Shown piece after piece: positions 36,379-47,816 of a stretch of DNA of 59,586 nucleotides (the first letter of the stretch is position 1; each line of letters opens with the position of its first letter). The position numbers and the translations under genes were made by a program. This DNA is from an uncultured Clostridia bacterium (GTDB taxonomy: Bacteria > Bacillota > Clostridia > TANB77 > CAG-508): the NCBI GenBank assembly GCA_944387505.1, contig CALXFG010000005.1, forward strand, positions 1 to 59,586, read 5' to 3'. A model generated the notes under the pieces. The model made no database searches. It saw nothing but the letters and a program-made list of their open reading frames with translations, and was not told the DNA's origin.

Positions 36379-38670
36379 CTAATGGTTCAAAATTTCAAGC
36401 AAACTCTCAATATCTTTTTTACAATTCATCATTTCATAGTCTTTAATAGCTTTTTGACAAAATTCTTCAGCTTTTTCAAAGTCATTTGTATAAACAGAGT
36501 ATATGGTTTGTAATCGATAATATAGAGCTTCGTTTCGAATATCATCTAAATCATTGTCTTTTAGAAATTTTTCGCAAGCTTTTAATTGTGTATTTGCTTT
36601 TTTCAAAAGATTCGTGTCTTTACTAGTTACATAATTTTCTAATAGCAAAGAAATTAATAAAAGGCGATAATCTGCCTGTCCACGAGTGAAGTTGGCAAGT
36701 TTTGCTTCTTCTAGACGTTCAATTAACATGTTATATTTTAAATCAAAAGTATTTTCGATTTTTAAATAACATCTGGTAATCCATAAATCTGTTACCAATT
36801 TTCGATATTCGTTAATATAAGGAAAATAGTTTTCTTTAATATTCATCCATATGTCATAACTTTCTTTGTAATTTTTCAAACAGTTACAAGTATACAAAGC
36901 TTTTACATGATAAAATAAGCAAACAATACGTTTTTCTAAAGAATCCTTTCCTTTATCAACAATTTTTGAAGCAATATCCAAATATTTCTCTGCTTCTTCT
37001 TGGTTTTGTGATTTAGACATGATATTAATATAATCACATAAAGCTTCTAATTCCTCATTTTTATCTTGAATTATATTTGCCATTTTCGCTCTTTTTAAAT
37101 GTGGGGAATCTTCACCTTTATTCCACATACCTCTAACATAAATATAGTATTTTAAATTTCTAATAATGGTAATATATTCTTTATATAATGTATTTTCTTC
37201 TAACATATTTAAAACTTGTTTTGTAATGTTCCATTCGTCTAATTCATCAAATAATTTTAATTTAGAAATGTCATTATAACATTCACCTACATATGCAGAT
37301 TTATCTATATAAAATTTTGCCAACTGTTTCAAAAATGTTTCTTTATCAAAATCTTCTTCAGAAGCATTTACTAAGACAAGTGTTTTGATTAAATTGTGCA
37401 TATCTAATCTAGGATGATTTTGAATAATCGGGATTAATAAATCATTTGTATAACATTCTGTAATAGCTTCTTGCCACTCAGTTGATAATATATCTAAATG
37501 TAATATGTAGGAAATAAGTTCAATGGATATGGTATATTTAAAATTTGCACAAATAATGACGATTCTTTTAGCAATTGGACTTAATTCTTTCCATATATCA
37601 TGAATGATTTTTTCTGACATGAGTTTATAATCTTCATTTGTTTTTGTATATTTAGAAATAGCTTTATCCAAAGAAATTCCAAGCTTATTGGCATTGACAA
37701 TTTTTTTCATTAAATAGATAGATGCAAATGGAATGCCACCAGTAATGGAATATAATGTATCGACTAATGAAGGTTGCATATCCATAATTTTTCTAAAATC
37801 TTCTGTTGTATGAAGCATAGCTTTTAGCTCTTCCTTAGAAATGAAGTCATTAATACAAAAACTAGAACAATAGGTATCTAAGGAATTTTCATATTGATGA
37901 TAGGGAATAGATGTAATCATTACTATTTTTGAAATTTTAGAAAAGTTTTTTATAAAGGTAATAGTTTCATCTTGGATAATGTCATCATCAAAATCGAATA
38001 TAAGGATAGATTTACTGTTTTTTATAAATTCAAGACAAGCAGCTTGTTTTTCTTCAGGTTTAATTTCTGCTTTATTTTCTAAATTGAAAAGTAAAATGGT
38101 ATCTAAAATAGTAGATAGTTGATTTTCCTTTTTTAGATTAATCCAAATCATATTTTCAAATTTATTTTTTAAGCTCAAATCATACATATATGCCATAACA
38201 GATTTTGATTTTCCACCTAATTTATATCCATAAATATAAGCAATATTAATAGGATGATTGATAAAATCATCTAAAAACGAAGTTAGTTTTTGAGAACGAA
38301 TAATTTTGCTTAAATCTTGTGGAATTAAATTGTTTTTGGTTTGAATAGTTGTATCCTGAAAAACAACTGTATTCGTAGCAGATAAATAATTTTTTGCAAA
38401 TGTATCAATCTTAGAATCATCCACTTGTACCAATTTTGCATATTCTAGAATTCCTTGAAGAAAACTAGGAATGTCTTTTGGAATACTACCAGTTAAAAAT
38501 TTTCGAATACTCACTTCTGCATAATGGGTATAATCTGCAATTCTTGTATAGATATATGTTTTACTAGGTAATTCTCCTTTTATATTATGTTTTTTTATAG
38601 ATACTTTCATTTCATTAATAAAATCAGATAATAGTTTTGCTCTGTTTGTTTTTACGATATCTTGTTCCAT
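36379..38670 (-). CDS. STAND-like ATPase with N-terminal HTH-like region and C-terminal TPR-like repeats
   Basis: 763 aa. Residues about 1-85 include a helix-turn-helix-like stretch (TYIYTRIADYTHYAEVSIRKFLTG). The ATPase part (about 135-420) has a degenerate P-loop YGYKLGGKSKS and Walker B SILIFDFDDD, followed by a winged-helix-like segment. From about 470 the chain is helical with TPR-like pairs (EEAEKYLDIASKIV; EKAEEFCQKAIKDY). The architecture suits a signal-sensing STAND regulator or an anti-phage ATPase. The altered P-loop makes ATP binding uncertain. Start at 38670 is placed by GGAGG. Confidence 0.65.
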   Translation of the reverse strand: MEQDIVKTNRAKLLSDFINEMKVSIKKHNIKGELPSKTYIYTRIADYTHYAEVSIRKFLTGSIPKDIPSFLQGILEYAKLVQVDDSKIDTFAKNYLSATNTVVFQDTTIQTKNNLIPQDLSKIIRSQKLTSFLDDFINHPINIAYIYGYKLGGKSKSVMAYMYDLSLKNKFENMIWINLKKENQLSTILDTILLFNLENKAEIKPEEKQAACLEFIKNSKSILIFDFDDDIIQDETITFIKNFSKISKIVMITSIPYHQYENSLDTYCSSFCINDFISKEELKAMLHTTEDFRKIMDMQPSLVDTLYSITGGIPFASIYLMKKIVNANKLGISLDKAISKYTKTNEDYKLMSEKIIHDIWKELSPIAKRIVIICANFKYTISIELISYILHLDILSTEWQEAITECYTNDLLIPIIQNHPRLDMHNLIKTLVLVNASEEDFDKETFLKQLAKFYIDKSAYVGECYNDISKLKLFDELDEWNITKQVLNMLEENTLYKEYITIIRNLKYYIYVRGMWNKGEDSPHLKRAKMANIIQDKNEELEALCDYINIMSKSQNQEEAEKYLDIASKIVDKGKDSLEKRIVCLFYHVKALYTCNCLKNYKESYDIWMNIKENYFPYINEYRKLVTDLWITRCYLKIENTFDLKYNMLIERLEEAKLANFTRGQADYRLLLISLLLENYVTSKDTNLLKKANTQLKACEKFLKDNDLDDIRNEALYYRLQTIYSVYTNDFEKAEEFCQKAIKDYEMMNCKKDIESLLEILNH

Positions 38671-38784
38671 AGGTTCCTCCATCAATAACAAAATCTATCT
38701 TTATTATACCATTATTTTACATAAAAGTACAAGGATAGAAGGAATTTTCTCCATAAGTAGAATAAAAACTTGTTATCGTTCAAA

Positions 38785-38834
38785 TCAAAATGCTAGAAAG
38801 GTTGTATATATATGCAACTTTTCTAGCATTTTGA
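38785..38834. other. Isolated long hairpin upstream of two divergent genes
   Basis: TCAAAATGCTAGAAAGGTTG pairs with CAACTTTTCTAGCATTTTGA (one G-U) around a TA-rich loop. It lies between the divergent ATPase gene and the 39033 gene, so it terminates neither. No T-run follows on either strand. 38835-39032 otherwise holds nothing recognisable. Confidence 0.6.
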
Positions 38835-39032
38835 GCTGAATGATGATAAAAATTGATAATTTTTTTATCAATTTTAAAAAACTGTATTTTGAAAATTTTA
38901 GAAATTGAGATTAACATAAAATAAAATGGGCATAGATTAAGCAAGAAACTAAATGCTTGAAATGCTAAACTTAAATTCTTTAATAAAGAATTTGTAACAA
39001 AAAACATTTAATGTAAAAAAGGAGGAGACAAT

Positions 39033-40115
39033 ATGATTTATAATCTGACATTAAATGATAAAACACAGAGGAAAGTGTTTCGGGAGTTAGAAACAACAGA
39101 AAAGCTAATTTCAAAAGTTGCGACAAAACTTTCATCAGCACAGAAAACTTGTGATATTTATGCAATGTCTGATTTAGGGATTGCACATAATGTTACAAGA
39201 ATGCGAGGCGGTTTCTTTACAGGTGCTGCATATGTCTGGGAACAACCAGATATTCCATTCATTCCTGTAGATACTACAATCAATGTATGTGGTACAGCTT
39301 TGTATCAGCTACATTCTGAAATATCAGTGGATGAATTTAAGGAAAGATGTGAGAAGGTTTTGATAGACACATCAAAGTATCATTGGAATTTTACCAATGG
39401 TAACCATTTTATTTCTTTGTGTCATATGGAAAATGATGAGAATCGCATAGGAATGAAGAAAGGTTACTATATGCTCGTCCATGCGTCGGCATGTGAGTAT
39501 AAGGAACAGCTGTATCCTGTTGCAGGAAACTGGTATTATAATCGTATCTTAACAGAAAGGTTAGGAGAGTACAGGTATCTGAGGTTTATAACAGGAAAGA
39601 TGGCAGAAAGGTTTTATCAAATGGCAGAAATGCTGGAATCCTTTAATAGAAAAAGGAATTATTTTTTCTGTAAGCAAGTTTTAGCAGGAAAAATGGGAAA
39701 GGAAATTTTAAATGTTTCTCATTACGGAATGCCTACAATACATGAAGTATTGATTGGTGTTCAAAAGACTGAAGGACTTGCAACATTACTCACAAGTCCG
39801 GGGAAGTCTATATATATAGTGAAAAAGGAAGAAAAATCTAAAAATCACTATATTCCTCATGGTTTCGGATTGGAATTACCAGAAAATAGTGATTTTACCT
39901 ATTGTGAAAATGGTATACAAATAGGTGAAATGAACTTTTCCGCTGGTAGTATTACCATTGGAGAAGATGCGGTTAATCGGCATGGATTTCCTGAAAAGGA
40001 TAACGAGCTGAGAAATTATGTTAGAAAAATAGCACAGATTAATGAATTAGAAATTTGTGCAGAATTAAAACAAATTTGCTCATTCTCAGCAAATGGCTTT
40101 AAAGTATGGAGGTAA
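39033..40115 (+). CDS. Hypothetical protein, foreign-looking codon use
   Basis: 360 aa, not recognised with confidence. FTNGNHFISL recalls the metal-binding GNHF motif of RtcB RNA ligases and the chain has further His-rich patches (SHYGMPTIHEV; NHYIPHGFG). Length and the rest of the sequence do not clearly match RtcB. Codon use is less AT-biased and includes two in-frame CGG Arg codons (39081, 39978), unlike native genes. A +1 shift at the first CGG would hit a stop after two codons. It ends just before two histidine phosphatase genes and may form an acquired cassette with them. Confidence 0.7.
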   Translation: MIYNLTLNDKTQRKVFRELETTEKLISKVATKLSSAQKTCDIYAMSDLGIAHNVTRMRGGFFTGAAYVWEQPDIPFIPVDTTINVCGTALYQLHSEISVDEFKERCEKVLIDTSKYHWNFTNGNHFISLCHMENDENRIGMKKGYYMLVHASACEYKEQLYPVAGNWYYNRILTERLGEYRYLRFITGKMAERFYQMAEMLESFNRKRNYFFCKQVLAGKMGKEILNVSHYGMPTIHEVLIGVQKTEGLATLLTSPGKSIYIVKKEEKSKNHYIPHGFGLELPENSDFTYCENGIQIGEMNFSAGSITIGEDAVNRHGFPEKDNELRNYVRKIAQINELEICAELKQICSFSANGFKVWR

Positions 40116-40120
40116 TTGTT

Positions 40121-40657
40121 ATGTTGTTTATCACAAGGCATGGAGAAACAGACTGGAACTTGTATGGTAAAGTACAAGGAAAAGCAGATATGGAGTTAAA
40201 TGCTAAGGGAATAGAACAGGCAAAAGAAACAATGGAAAAGCTAAAAGAAGAAAACATTGATTTCATTATCTGTTCACCCTTAAAAAGGGCAAGACAGACG
40301 GCTGAGATTATTAACGCAGAGAAAAACATTCCCATTATCTTTGATAAAAGAATTTCTGAAAGAGATTTTGGAGAAATGGAAGGAATGTCTAAAGATGACT
40401 TTGATTTTCAGGCTTTTTGGAGTTACGAGAAAAATGTAACTTATGAGAAAGCTGAAAATATCAGAGTTTTCTTCAATAGAATATTTTTATTTTTAGATGA
40501 AATAAAAAAGAAGTATAAAGATAAGAATATTTTATTAGTAACTCATGGAGGTGTTAGTATAGCTGTTAACTGTTATTTCAATGGAATACCTGAAAGCGGA
40601 GCGTGTTTACCGCTATGTATCAAAAACTGTGAAGTAAAAAGTTTTCAATTTGAATAA
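40121..40657 (+). CDS. Histidine phosphatase family protein (phosphoglycerate mutase-like) 1
   Basis: 178 aa. The catalytic TRHGETDWN motif, Arg in CSPLKRARQTAEI, acidic ISERDFGEMEG and second His in VTHGGVS are all present, so the enzyme should be active through a phosphohistidine intermediate. Substrate unknown. ATG 40121 lies eight bases after GGAGG, which is inside the end of the upstream gene, indicating coupling. Confidence 0.87.
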   Translation: MLFITRHGETDWNLYGKVQGKADMELNAKGIEQAKETMEKLKEENIDFIICSPLKRARQTAEIINAEKNIPIIFDKRISERDFGEMEGMSKDDFDFQAFWSYEKNVTYEKAENIRVFFNRIFLFLDEIKKKYKDKNILLVTHGGVSIAVNCYFNGIPESGACLPLCIKNCEVKSFQFE

Positions 40658-40675
40658 TGGATTAGGAGAATGCAT

Positions 40676-41206
40676 ATGAAGCAAATCATTTTTTTGAGAC
40701 ATGCAGAGACCAAGGTGAATGAAGAAGGTCGCTTTTGTGGAAGAATAGATGTAGGAATTACAGAAGAGGGAAGAAGACAAGCAGAAAAAATGAGAGAAAC
40801 ATTTAAAGAATATCGTTTTGATGCTATGTATTGTTCACCTCTTAAAAGAACAAAACAGACTTTAGAAGCTATTTTTCCAAAACGAAAATTCATTGAAGAG
40901 GATGGATTTACAGAAATCGGTCTTGGAGATTGGGAAGGCTTAAAGAAGGAGAATGTTAATCAGAAACTTCGAAAAGCCTTTCAACAAGGAGATTATGCAC
41001 CACCTCGTGGCGAGAAGCATGAAGAAGTAGAAGAAAGAGTAAGAGAAACAATTGAAAGGATTTTTGCAACTTATCCAGATAATTCTCTCATTTTAGTTTG
41101 TACAAGTAATGGTATTATGAGAACAATAAAAAGAATGTATCATATAAAAACAGAGAATATCATGTTGAAAAATTTAGAGTATTTTACGTTAGAAGTACAT
41201 AAATAA
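40676..41206 (+). CDS. Histidine phosphatase family protein (phosphoglycerate mutase-like) 2
   Basis: 176 aa, a second family member: LRHAETKVNEEG (RHxxT with Ala in place of Gly), CSPLKRTKQTLEAI, ITEIGLGDWEG-like acidic segment. The second catalytic His appears replaced: the expected THG position reads CTSNGIM. Catalysis may therefore be impaired or altered. Cotranscribed with the preceding copy, 18 bp apart. Confidence 0.83.
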   Translation: MKQIIFLRHAETKVNEEGRFCGRIDVGITEEGRRQAEKMRETFKEYRFDAMYCSPLKRTKQTLEAIFPKRKFIEEDGFTEIGLGDWEGLKKENVNQKLRKAFQQGDYAPPRGEKHEEVEERVRETIERIFATYPDNSLILVCTSNGIMRTIKRMYHIKTENIMLKNLEYFTLEVHK

Positions 41207-41222
41207 AAGAAGCATAAAAAAG

Positions 41223-41264
41223 AAAACCAGGATTTAGAAATTATTTTCTAAGTCCTGGTTTTAT
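41223..41264 (+). terminator. Terminator after the histidine phosphatase genes
   Basis: AAAACCAGGA-TTAGAAA pairs with TTTCTAA-TCCTGGTTTT around a 3-4 base loop. 41280-41390 then holds a TTAGAAAAGT/ACTTTTTCTAA hairpin and GGGAC-type repeats near 41338-41385. Confidence 0.75.
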
Positions 41265-41390
41265 AGTATAACCTTACATATTAGTTAGAAAAGTAATGTG
41301 TGCAAAATTGACTTTTTCTAACTTCTAGAGATAAGGTGTGTCCCTTTTGTTTCATTTTGGAACGATTTGACACGTCCCCAACGTTTCACT

Positions 41391-42869
41391 TTAAAGGATA
41401 ATACAAATCAATCCGCCACTTCCTTCGTTGACAATTCTTTCCAATGTTTCTTGTAATTTAATTTGAGCTTCTTCAGGCATTTTGGCAAGTTTGGTTTGTA
41501 ATCCTTCATTTACTAATTCATGTAGACTCTTTCCAAAGATATTTGATTCCCAGATTTTTTGAGGGTCACTTTCAAATCCAGATAATAAATAATTTACTAA
41601 TTCTTCAGATTGTTTTTCAGAACCAACAATTGGGCATACTTCAGTTGCTACATTTGTCTTAATAAGGTGAATAGAAGGTGCCATGGCTTTTAGTTTTACA
41701 CCAAATTTTGATCCTTGTTTTACCATTTCTGGTTCTTCTAGAATTAATTCGTCCATTGATGGGGTAACAATTCCATAACCCTTTCTATTAACTTCATCTA
41801 AGGCATAAGCGATTTTATCATATTTCTTTTTCACATCAGCTAATTCAGAAATGATGCTAAATAAATCTCCTTCGTTAGAAACTGGAACACCTGTGATTTC
41901 TGTCAGTACTTGGTAGAATAATTCTTCTTTTAAAGTGATTTCTACATTGACTTTTCCAGTACCTAACTGAATATCTGTTACAGAAGTTTTAGAAATGATT
42001 TCTGTTTGTTTAATGGTTTCTGCACAACTGGATATTTCTTTTAAAACATTGACATTGGAAAAAGCATCTTTAATTTCTTTATATAATTCTGTTTTTAAAG
42101 GGTGTGACATATCTAATCCATCAATCCATCTAGGAAATTTGATGCAGATTTGGTCAACAGGAAATTCATATAGTACTTTTGAAAACATCGTATTAATATT
42201 TTCAATTGTTAAATATTCACAATTAAGAGGCATAACAGATGTATTGTATTTTTCGCTTAGTTCTTCTGCAAGCTCTTTTGTATATTCTGAATCAGGGTCA
42301 TTTGAATTTAATAAAATGATAAATGGCTTATTTAAAGCTTTTAATTCATTAACAACTCTTTCTTCAGCTTTTACATAATCTTCCCTTGGAATGTCTGTGA
42401 TGGTTCCATCAGTAGTAACTAAAACACCAATCGTAGAATGTTCTTCAATTACCTTTTTTGTCCCAATTTCAGCGGCTGTTTCAAAAGGAATTTCTTCCTC
42501 AGACCAAGGTGTTTTTACCATTCTAGGCATGTCATCTTCTAAATAGCCAATCGCATTATCTACCAAATATCCAACACAATCTACCAATCTTGCTTTAAAT
42601 TTTAAATTGTCATTCAAGGTAATTTCGATTGCTTCATTAGGAACAAATTTTGGCTCTGTTGTCATGATGGTTCTACCACCAGCACTTTGTGGTAATTCAT
42701 CTTTGGCCCTTTCTTTTTTGTATTCATTATCAATGTTGGGAATGACTAATAAATCCATAAATCTTTTAATAAAAGTAGATTTACCAGTTCGTACAGGACC
42801 AACGACTCCTACATAAATATCTCCATCAGTCCTTTTTGCGATGTCTTGATACAATCTTGTATTTTCCAT
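41391..42869 (-). CDS. spoIVA: Stage IV sporulation protein A, spore coat morphogenetic ATPase
   Basis: 492 aa, the usual length. An N-terminal TRAFAC-type P-loop GPVRTGKSTF and DCVGYLVDNAIG, a middle domain, and the conserved C-terminus ending GGLICIIL, which anchors the coat basement layer to SpoVM. SpoIVA polymerises around the forespore by ATP hydrolysis. Monocistronic on the minus strand. The upstream region (42870-43045) contains a structured repeat. Confidence 0.96.
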   Translation of the reverse strand: MENTRLYQDIAKRTDGDIYVGVVGPVRTGKSTFIKRFMDLLVIPNIDNEYKKERAKDELPQSAGGRTIMTTEPKFVPNEAIEITLNDNLKFKARLVDCVGYLVDNAIGYLEDDMPRMVKTPWSEEEIPFETAAEIGTKKVIEEHSTIGVLVTTDGTITDIPREDYVKAEERVVNELKALNKPFIILLNSNDPDSEYTKELAEELSEKYNTSVMPLNCEYLTIENINTMFSKVLYEFPVDQICIKFPRWIDGLDMSHPLKTELYKEIKDAFSNVNVLKEISSCAETIKQTEIISKTSVTDIQLGTGKVNVEITLKEELFYQVLTEITGVPVSNEGDLFSIISELADVKKKYDKIAYALDEVNRKGYGIVTPSMDELILEEPEMVKQGSKFGVKLKAMAPSIHLIKTNVATEVCPIVGSEKQSEELVNYLLSGFESDPQKIWESNIFGKSLHELVNEGLQTKLAKMPEEAQIKLQETLERIVNEGSGGLICIIL

Positions 42870-42904
42870 CTATATACCTCCTTATATTACTTTCAAAATG
42901 TTTG

Positions 42905-43036
42905 TATACTTTTAGAAAATGTGATTTTCTAAAAGTAAAATCGTTGCACACAATTTTACTTACATAAAATTGGCGCACGAACAAAGACGCGACATGTAAT
43001 TTAACTAAAAGGACAAAGTTTCTAATCATGTCGCTT
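42905..43036 (+). repeat. TTGCACA-type structured repeat copy G2
   Basis: A hairpin CTTTTAGAAAAT..ATTTTCTAAAAG is followed by TCGTTGCACACAATTTTAC/ATAAAATTGGCGCACG. Then GAACAAAGACGCGACATG pairs with CATGTCGCTTTTGTTC over 40 bases. The order of parts equals that of the copies at 48874, 52455 and 55865, but the stems carry different, still complementary sequence. Confidence 0.65.
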
Positions 43037-43104
43037 TTGTTCTAAATTACTTTACTTAATGTATATTGAAATTTTTTAGGTTTATGACAAGTTTTCCAAA
43101 AAAC

Positions 43105-43133
43105 TTGATAAAAATATTGGAGTATGATAAAAT
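43105..43133 (+). promoter_or_regulatory. Sigma-A-type promoter for the UDP-sugar pyrophosphorylase gene
   Basis: TTGATA and TAAAAT with a 17-bp spacer, about 60 bases before the start. Confidence 0.6.
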
Positions 43134-43191
43134 GTCAATATTAAAATGAAAACATATACTATACTATATTAGCTAAAAGGAGCGAAACAAA

Positions 43192-44436
43192 ATGGATAAG
43201 GTACAGGATACAATAGACTTATTAAAAATGTATAATCAAGAACATATTATAAAATTGATTGAAAAATTAGATGAAGACAAAAAACAAGCATTGGTGGAAC
43301 AAATTAGCAAGATTGATTTTCACCAATTAAAAGAATTATATGATAATACAAAAAAAGAAATAGAAATAAAAGAAAATAAAATAGAACCATTACCATATTT
43401 AGATAAGAAAAAATTATCAGAAGAGCAAAAAGAAAAATTTCAAAGATTGGGAGATGCCATCTTAGAAAAAGGTGAATATGCTGTGGTAACCATGGCAGGT
43501 GGTCAAGGAACAAGATTAGGACATTCAGGTCCAAAAGGAACTTTTAAATTAGATGTTTATGGAAAAGGAAAATATTTATTTGAAATATTATCAGAAAATT
43601 TAAAAGAAGCCAATCAAAAATATGGAAAAGTCATTCCATGGTATATCATGACAAGTAAACAAAATAATGATGAAACAATTGAATTCATGGAAAAACATAA
43701 CTATTTTGGATATGACAAAAATTCTGTAAGATTTTTTGCACAAAGTGAATTGCCTTTAGTAGATGTAAATGGAAAATTACTAGTAGGAAAAGATATGAAA
43801 ATAAAGGAAGCATCTGATGGCAATGGTGGTACATATTCTTCTCTAAGGGCAAGTGGATGTTTAGCAGAAATGAAAGAAAAAGGAATCAAATGGGTATTTA
43901 TTGGAGGCGTTGATAATGCCTTACTAAAAATGGCAGATACCATTTTATTAGGAATGGCAATTGATAAAAAGGTACAAATTGCCTCAAAATCAATTGTTAA
44001 AGCAAATCCACATGAACGTGTTGGCGTATTTGCCAAAATGAATGGACACCCTAAAGTTATTGAATATTCAGAAATGCCAGAAAAGATGGCAGAAGAAGTA
44101 GATAGTGATGGAGAGCTAAAATACGGAGAAGCCCATATTATGTGTAATCTATATACCATAGAAGCCATTGAAAAGATAAGTAAAGAAACGTTAATATATC
44201 ACAGTGCTTTTAAGAAAAATTCATATATAGATGAAAATGGAAAAGAAGTAATTCCGCAAAAAGAAAATTCATATAAATTTGAGTCCTTCATATTTGATGC
44301 TTTTGAACTATTTGATGACATTGCCATTTTAAGAGGAAAAAGAGAAGATGATTTTGCACCTGTAAAAAATAAAGATGGAGTGGATAGTCCAAAAACAGCA
44401 AAAGAATTATATGAAAAATTTTGGAACAGAAATTAA
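43192..44436 (+). CDS. UDPGP-type UTP:sugar-1-phosphate uridylyltransferase
   Basis: 414 aa. Nucleotide-binding loop VTMAGGQGTRLGHSGPKGTFKL, sugar/uracil-binding segments (LRASGCLAEMKEKGIKWVFIGGVDNALLKM; KANPHERVGVF) and the C-terminal SYKFESFIFDAFELF are those of eukaryotic-type UDP-GlcNAc/UDP-glucose pyrophosphorylases found in some Firmicutes. It makes a UDP-sugar for envelope synthesis. The following gene encodes a left-handed beta-helix acyl/nucleotidyltransferase-like protein, so both may serve UDP-GlcNAc supply. Confidence 0.87.
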   Translation: MDKVQDTIDLLKMYNQEHIIKLIEKLDEDKKQALVEQISKIDFHQLKELYDNTKKEIEIKENKIEPLPYLDKKKLSEEQKEKFQRLGDAILEKGEYAVVTMAGGQGTRLGHSGPKGTFKLDVYGKGKYLFEILSENLKEANQKYGKVIPWYIMTSKQNNDETIEFMEKHNYFGYDKNSVRFFAQSELPLVDVNGKLLVGKDMKIKEASDGNGGTYSSLRASGCLAEMKEKGIKWVFIGGVDNALLKMADTILLGMAIDKKVQIASKSIVKANPHERVGVFAKMNGHPKVIEYSEMPEKMAEEVDSDGELKYGEAHIMCNLYTIEAIEKISKETLIYHSAFKKNSYIDENGKEVIPQKENSYKFESFIFDAFELFDDIAILRGKREDDFAPVKNKDGVDSPKTAKELYEKFWNRN

Positions 44437-44447
44437 GAATTTTTGGA

Positions 44448-44490
44448 GATGAACTTGAGGAAAATTGGGGGCGGACTCATTATTCCCTCA
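44448..44490 (+). terminator. Terminator with GGGGGCGGACTCA loop
   Basis: AACTTGAGGGAAAAT pairs with ATTCCCTCAAGTT; the loop is TGGGGGCGGACTCATT, the motif shared with the sigH terminator. A TTTTAAAA tail follows. Confidence 0.6.
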
Positions 44491-44531
44491 AGTTCGTTTT
44501 AAAAAAACTAAACAAGAAAGGAATGTAAAAA

Positions 44532-45203
44532 ATGGAAGAATGTAAAATTAAAAATTTATATAATTTAGAAGAAACAATTGCAAAAGAATTATTAGAAAAA
44601 AGTACATATCCTTGGGAAGTGTTACCTGATATAGGAGACTATATTTTAGAATTAGGAGAAACATTAGATAAAAACGAATATGAAAAAGTAGGAGAAAATG
44701 TGTGGATTGCAAAAAGTGCAAAAGTAGCACCAACAGCATATATTAATGGCCCAGCTATTATTGGAAAAGACGCAGAAGTAAGACATTGTGCATTTATTAG
44801 AGGAAATGCGATTGTAGGAGAAGGGGCAGTTGTTGGAAATTCAACTGAATTAAAAAATGTTATTTTATTTAATAAAGTGCAAGTTCCACATTATAACTAT
44901 GTAGGAGACTCTATTTTAGGATATAAAGCACATATGGGAGCAGGTTCTATTACATCTAATGTAAAATCAGATAAACAATTAGTTATCATAAAAAATGGTA
45001 ATGAAACCATGGAAACTAAGAGAAAAAAAGTAGGTGCTATGCTAGGTGACAATGTAGAAGTGGGATGTGGTTCTGTATTAAATCCAGGAACAGTTATTGG
45101 AAGAAATTCAAATATTTATCCATTATCTTCTGTAAGAGGTGTTGTTCCAGAAAATAGTATTTATAAAAATAAAAATGAAATAGTAGAAAAACAAGATAGA
45201 TAA
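44532..45203 (+). CDS. Left-handed beta-helix (hexapeptide repeat) protein, UDP-GlcNAc pyrophosphorylase-related
   Basis: 223 aa. A helical N-terminus (about 1-60) is followed by hexapeptide turns (VGENVWIAKSAKVAPTAYING, AIIGKDAEVRHCAFI, AIVGEGAVVGNSTELKN) with GAGSITSNVKSD and NVEVGCGSVLNPGTVIG, as in the acetyltransferase half of GlmU. No nucleotidyltransferase domain is present. It may acetylate glucosamine-1-phosphate and act with the preceding uridylyltransferase as a split GlmU. That role is inference. Confidence 0.83.
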   Translation: MEECKIKNLYNLEETIAKELLEKSTYPWEVLPDIGDYILELGETLDKNEYEKVGENVWIAKSAKVAPTAYINGPAIIGKDAEVRHCAFIRGNAIVGEGAVVGNSTELKNVILFNKVQVPHYNYVGDSILGYKAHMGAGSITSNVKSDKQLVIIKNGNETMETKRKKVGAMLGDNVEVGCGSVLNPGTVIGRNSNIYPLSSVRGVVPENSIYKNKNEIVEKQDR

Positions 45204-45215
45204 ATTCATTTTATT

Positions 45216-45250
45216 TAAATAAGGAATTTTTTAAAATTCCTTTATTTTTT
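45216..45250 (+). terminator. Terminator after the beta-helix gene
   Basis: AAATAAGGAATTTT pairs with AAAATTCCTTTATT, then a T-run. Confidence 0.75.
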
Positions 45251-45284
45251 TATTCCAATTGTATATAATAGGAAAGAAAATAAA

Positions 45285-47460
<2,176 letters not shown>

Positions 47461-47506
47461 GTTCAAAATGTCCCACAGAAAAACGATCTCAATGGGACAA
47501 AAGGAG
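47461..47506 (+). repeat. GGGAC-type repeat between ligA and a small ORF
   Basis: AATGTCCCACAGAAAAACGATCTCAATGGGAC. It shares the ATCTCAATGG / TGAGATCGTT wording with 30740. Confidence 0.5.
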
Positions 47507-47512
47507 GAAAAA

Positions 47513-47767
47513 ATGGATAAAAACTATACATTTGAAATGATGTGGGAGGATTTAGATGATGGTTATCAAATCTATTATACTTATGTAAGAAATCGTTATT
47601 TATTATTTAAAACAGCATCAAATTGTTATACACAAAAACTATTATCGAAAAATCCTAAAAATCCACAACCTAAAATGACAATGTTAACACTAAAAAGAGT
47701 AAAGGAAATGTTTCCACATATGGAAAATATTGAATACCGTATAGGTATATCTGATGAAGAATTATAA
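47513..47767 (+). CDS. Small hypothetical protein
   Basis: 84 aa, not recognised (MDKNYTFEMMWEDLDDGYQIYYTYVRNRYLL...). Start ATG 47513 follows AAAGGAGG, one of the strongest ribosome binding sites in the window. No signal or TM segment. It stands between ligA and a HAD gene and is possibly cotranscribed with both. Confidence 0.65.
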   Translation: MDKNYTFEMMWEDLDDGYQIYYTYVRNRYLLFKTASNCYTQKLLSKNPKNPQPKMTMLTLKRVKEMFPHMENIEYRIGISDEEL

Positions 47768-47816
47768 AAAGGTGTATCATTTAAAATAATAAATAATATA
47801 TAAGGAAGATGAAAAT

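Noticed and set aside
43105..43191. The G2 repeat as a riboswitch for the 43192 gene
   Set aside because: A consensus promoter lies between the repeat and the gene, so the repeat is not in its leader.
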